In this document: positions 39,268 through 41,763 of the stretch, one piece after another | Position numbering within the stretch: position 1 is the stretch's first letter | Layout of the letters: the number at the start of each line of letters is the position of its first letter | Source: Phycisphaerales bacterium | GTDB lineage: Bacteria; Planctomycetota; Phycisphaerae; Phycisphaerales; UBA1924 | DNA length: 41,763 bases | NCBI GenBank assembly: GCA_029260475.1 | Contig: JAJDDE010000167.1 | Span: forward strand, 1-41,763 | Direction: 5' to 3' | The notes under the pieces: generated by a model | What the model was told of the DNA's origin: nothing | The model's database searches: none | Seen by the model: only the letters and a program-made list of their open reading frames with translations | Position numbers and translations under genes: made by a program

Positions 39268-39303
39268 CGCCTCCGAGGCCCCGCGGCCTCGGAGGCGTTT
39301 TAT
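39268..39303 (+). terminator. Rho-independent terminator of csbD-like gene
   Basis: Perfect 13-bp stem CGCCTCCGAGGCC (39268-39280) / GGCCTCGGAGGCG (39285-39297), loop CCGC, then TTTTAT. Confidence 0.92.
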
Positions 39304-39421
39304 AGCGATGAAACCGTGTGCGGCACCCGCGGGCAAGGCCTTGGCGGACATTGGGGTCCACGCCGCGAAGCCGCCTCGAACATCGGGGGTACCACCAGTA
39401 CACCCAACGAGAGGCGGAACC

Positions 39422-40222
39422 ATGTCAACGGCAGTGAACGCTCTGAGAACCCGTCGAGAAGCCCTCATCGCGGGCGGCGCGCTCTTCGCGCTCCCCTCCG
39501 CCTGGGCTCGCGCCGAGCCGGCGGAGGACAGGGCGTTGCACAGCGCGTTCCCGCTCCAGGACCCCGCTCTCGTCGCGGAGACGGTCGGCAAGTCGCACTT
39601 CGACTTCGAGCGTGTGAAGGCGCTGGTGTCTCAGCGACCGGAGCTGGCCAAGGGAGCCATCGACTGGGGTTTCGGCGACTGGGAGAGCGCGATCGGAGCA
39701 GCGAGTCACGTGGGGCGGCACAACATCGTCGAGTTGCTCATCGACCACGGCGCGAGGCCCGACCTCTTCACCCACGCGATGATGGGGCACCTCGATGTCG
39801 TCGCCGCGGCGCTCGAAGCGCAGCCGTCGCTCGCCCTCGCGCGCGGTCCTCACGGTATCTCGCTGCTCTCGCACGCGAAGGCCGGGCGGGGGCGCGCCGA
39901 ACACGTGACGCGTTATCTCGAGGAACGGGGCGACGCGGACCCGAGCACCGTGGCGCTGTCGTTGACCGAATCGCAACGCGACCTCTACACCGGCGTGTAC
40001 GCCGCGGGAACGGTGCGCATGAGCGTGGATGTGAGGCGTGAAGCGCTGCACGTTTCGGTGGAGGGCGGTGCCGCCCGCCGGATTACACCGATCGAGCCGC
40101 GCACGTTCATGCCAGCCGGCGCCGAGCACGTTCGTCTCGTGTTCGAGTTCGATGGCGACACACCCGCGGCGATGGTCGTACACAACCCCGACCCCTCGGT
40201 CAGGCTGCTGCGCGAGGAGTGA
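39422..40222 (+). CDS. Tat-exported ankyrin-repeat protein
   Basis: A 266-residue protein with a twin-arginine-type signal (TRREALIAGGALFALPSAWARA, cut near residue 31). Ankyrin-like repeats occupy about 50-160: DFERVKALVSQRPELAKG, then HNIVELLIDHGARPDLFTHAM and HLDVVAAALEAQPSLA. A C-terminal beta-rich part (about 185-266) has the DLYTGVYAAGTVRMSVDVRR pattern seen at the end of similar proteins. Probably a periplasmic interaction protein; function unknown. ATG at 39422 with GAGAGGCGG upstream; frame extension to 39113 crosses the csbD gene and its terminator and is rejected. Confidence 0.8.
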   Translation: MSTAVNALRTRREALIAGGALFALPSAWARAEPAEDRALHSAFPLQDPALVAETVGKSHFDFERVKALVSQRPELAKGAIDWGFGDWESAIGAASHVGRHNIVELLIDHGARPDLFTHAMMGHLDVVAAALEAQPSLALARGPHGISLLSHAKAGRGRAEHVTRYLEERGDADPSTVALSLTESQRDLYTGVYAAGTVRMSVDVRREALHVSVEGGAARRITPIEPRTFMPAGAEHVRLVFEFDGDTPAAMVVHNPDPSVRLLREE

Positions 40223-40322
40223 TCGGACCGGGCCCTCGTTCGTGAGCGACGACGCAGAGACGCGCACACGTGCGCGCACGGGTGCGCCTTCCTTTACGCT
40301 GAATGCCAGCAAGGAGCGAACC

Positions 40323-40895
40323 ATGCGTCTGCCGGTCGCCATGAAAGAAGCACGAGCCTGCACGCTCTGCGAACCGGACCTCCCGCTCGGCGCGCGCCCG
40401 CTGCTGCAGGGGTCATCGCGCTCCAAAGTGCTCATCATCGGGCAGGCGCCGGGCAAGAAGACGCACGAGGCCGGGATCCCCTGGCGCGACGTCAGCGGCG
40501 ACCGGCTCCGCGAATGGCTCGGGCTCAGCGACGAGCATTTCTACGACCCGGCGCTCGTCGCGCTCATGCCGATGGGCTTCTGCTATCCCGGCTCCGGACG
40601 CTCGGGCGACAAACCGCCCCGCCCGGAGTGCGCCCCGGCCTGGCACCCGCGCCTCCTCCGCGCGTTCCGGTCTGTCGAGCTGACGATCTACATCGGGAAG
40701 TACGCGTTTGACCGCTATCTCGCGCACGAGTTCGCGTCGATGAGCGAGGCGGTGTCGGCGCACGAGGCGCTCCTTCCCGACCGCATGGCGCTCGCGCACC
40801 CCTCGCCACGCAACCGCCCGTGGATGTCAAAGAACCCGTGGTTCGCCGCCGAAGCGCTCCCCGCGCTCCGCCAGCGCGTTGCCGGAATGCTGTAG
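40323..40895 (+). CDS. Uracil-DNA glycosylase family protein
   Basis: A 190-residue protein of the UDG superfamily. Active-site block VLIIGQAPGKK (37-47) corresponds to motif A, and HPSPRNR near residue 157 to motif B. Four Cys (Cys13 and Cys16 in CTLC, then FCYPGSG and PEC about 15 residues apart) are arranged like the [4Fe-4S] ligands of family 4 enzymes. It may excise uracil or a related base from DNA, but this branch has not been shown to be active as far as I know. ATG at 40323 with AAGGAG 7 nt upstream; frame extension upstream is rejected. Convergent with the aspartate kinase. Confidence 0.85.
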   Translation: MRLPVAMKEARACTLCEPDLPLGARPLLQGSSRSKVLIIGQAPGKKTHEAGIPWRDVSGDRLREWLGLSDEHFYDPALVALMPMGFCYPGSGRSGDKPPRPECAPAWHPRLLRAFRSVELTIYIGKYAFDRYLAHEFASMSEAVSAHEALLPDRMALAHPSPRNRPWMSKNPWFAAEALPALRQRVAGML

Positions 40896-40898
40896 GGG

Positions 40899-41663
40899 TC
40901 ACAGCGCCGCCTGGGCCGGCGCGAGCTCCGTGCCTTTGACACCGATCCGCGTCGGCGACGCGCCGTCGATCGCGCCGAGTTCGAACGAGACGCGGTGCTC
41001 GCGCGCGAACCGCACCGCCTTGTGCTGCACGATCGAGCCGTCCGTCGCCAGCGCATCGTCGTACGTCGCGCCGAGGTACCGGGCGGGCGCCGGCCCCGCC
41101 TCGTGCGGGTCCCGCTCGTACAGCCCGTCCACGTCCTTTACGAGCCTCACCCGCCGGGCCCCGAGCCGGTCGGCGAGGAAGAGCGCGGTGAGGTCCGAGC
41201 CGCCCCTTCCCAGCGTGACGGTCCGCCCCGCCCCGTCGAGCGCCACGAAGCCGGGGAAGACCACGACGCCCTTGCGTTCGAGCACATCGCCGAACGCGCG
41301 CACGTCCAGCGCCGTCGGCGAGGCGTCGAGCGCCGTGCCCGTTGCCCGCAGGCCGACCCCGCCCGGCGTAAGGCTCGCGCTCGGGACGCCCTCCTCGTCC
41401 AATCGCAGCGAGAGCAGCGCCGCCGACTCGCGTTCACCCAGGGCCAGCACGCCGGCCCTTGTGTGCTCGTCTGGTACCAGTTTCGAGGAGGCACACCGCG
41501 CGGCAAGGGCATCGGTGCGCCCGCACAGCGCCGAGACGACCGCGACGACGTTCCACCCCTCATCCCGCCACCTCCTGATCTCCTCGGTCACGTCCGCGAA
41601 ACGCGATTCCTCGGTCAGCACGGAGCCGCCGAATTTCAGCACGACGATCGGGCGGCTCAGCAC
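40899..41663 (-). CDS. Aspartate kinase catalytic domain, ACT-less
   Basis: A 254-residue amino-acid-kinase-fold enzyme. ATP/aspartate-site motif VVLKFGGSVL (7-16), a central VVVFPGFVALD and GRGGSDLTALFLADRLGA, then DVDGLYERDP, as in aspartokinases, which make aspartyl-phosphate, the entry to Thr/Met/Lys synthesis. It stops after the catalytic domain: the two regulatory ACT domains of ordinary aspartokinases (about 400 residues or more) are missing, so allosteric feedback would need a separate protein. GTG at 41663 overlaps the upstream PLP enzyme by 7 nt (GTGCTGA), implying a methionine-branch operon. Confidence 0.85.
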   Translation of the reverse strand: MLSRPIVVLKFGGSVLTEESRFADVTEEIRRWRDEGWNVVAVVSALCGRTDALAARCASSKLVPDEHTRAGVLALGERESAALLSLRLDEEGVPSASLTPGGVGLRATGTALDASPTALDVRAFGDVLERKGVVVFPGFVALDGAGRTVTLGRGGSDLTALFLADRLGARRVRLVKDVDGLYERDPHEAGPAPARYLGATYDDALATDGSIVQHKAVRFAREHRVSFELGAIDGASPTRIGVKGTELAPAQAAL

Positions 41664-41763
41664 GACAGCACCGCCTCCCGCGCGGGGACCGCGGCACCGT
41701 CGAGCGTGCGCAGCAGGTCGGCGAGGATCTCCTCGGGCTCCTCGAGCCCGACCGACAGGCGGA
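41657..41763 (-). CDS. Cys/Met metabolism PLP enzyme, C-terminal end only
   Basis: Partial: 34 codons and a stop are visible and the gene runs out of the window. RLSVGLEEPEEILADLLRTL is the characteristic C-terminus of cystathionine gamma-synthase, beta/gamma-lyase and O-acetylhomoserine sulfhydrylase proteins. Which member it is cannot be told from this piece. Its overlap with the aspartate kinase supports a role in homocysteine/methionine synthesis. Confidence 0.8.
   Translation of the reverse strand, partial: RLSVGLEEPEEILADLLRTLDGAAVPAREAVLSC

Overview
The window is about 41.8 kb of GC-rich bacterial chromosome. Several gene types point to a planctomycete, most likely class Phycisphaerae: a PEP-CTERM-like secreted protein ending in an RRRR tail, a PEP-CTERM-locus type polysaccharide deacetylase, LPS-type glycosyltransferases beside an LPS-kinase-like protein, a stand-alone NADH dehydrogenase B subunit, and many lipoproteins of unknown function. 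This placement is inferred from gene content, not from an rRNA. Both ends are cut inside genes: a formyltransferase on the left and a Cys/Met-metabolism PLP enzyme on the right.

Layout. 1-3.2 kb: tail of an exopolysaccharide cluster (formyltransferase, deacetylase, GT2), interrupted by a four-helix-bundle (S23-like) gene bounded by a 29-nt inverted repeat. 3.3-8.3 kb, minus strand: small hypothetical protein, the overlapping set DinB-like / short-chain dehydrogenase / plsY, then gpmI and a peroxiredoxin. 8.3-12.4 kb: YggS-type PLP protein, HEAT/DMP19 membrane protein, TerC, a cupin C-terminal remnant and an AT-richer GIY-YIG gene. 12.4-14.3 kb, minus strand: two paralogous lipoproteins and an ISC-type ferredoxin. 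14.4-15.8 kb: dolichol-phosphate-mannose-synthase-like GT2 coupled to a LAB_N membrane protein. 15.9-17.5 kb: AT-richer membrane protein, then a REP-associated tyrosine transposase between two near-identical 116-nt palindromic elements. 17.6-23.7 kb: two unknowns, a heptosyltransferase, a rhodanese-rhodanese-phosphatase fusion, an LPS-type kinase and a KdtX/WaaE-like GT2. 23.7-31.2 kb: K+ channel, MoeB/ThiF protein, RibB with a degenerate GTP cyclohydrolase domain, M42 peptidase, Y-family polymerase and group II PLP decarboxylase. 31.3-34 kb: secreted repeat protein, SRPBCC protein and NuoB. 34.1-38 kb: two tRNA-Ser(UGA) genes and a third decayed copy, enclosing a small ORF, a geranylgeranyl-reductase-like flavoprotein, the PEP-CTERM protein and a lipoprotein. 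38-41.8 kb: S51 peptidase, CsbD, Tat-exported ankyrin protein, uracil-DNA glycosylase family protein and aspartate kinase.

Two kinds of gene start recur. Some genes have an AGGAG-type ribosome binding site. At least nine others have a TAnnnT-like hexamer exactly 6 nt before the start codon and no Shine-Dalgarno sequence, the geometry expected of leaderless mRNAs. This pattern was used to choose several starts.

The best candidates for under-described biology are the inverted-repeat-bounded S23 unit that now supplies the start codon of the deacetylase, the leaderless-promoter pattern, the tRNA-Ser duplication tract, the RAYT with its paired elements, and the composition break inside the cupin remnant. 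No CRISPR array, rRNA operon, prophage or integrase was seen.
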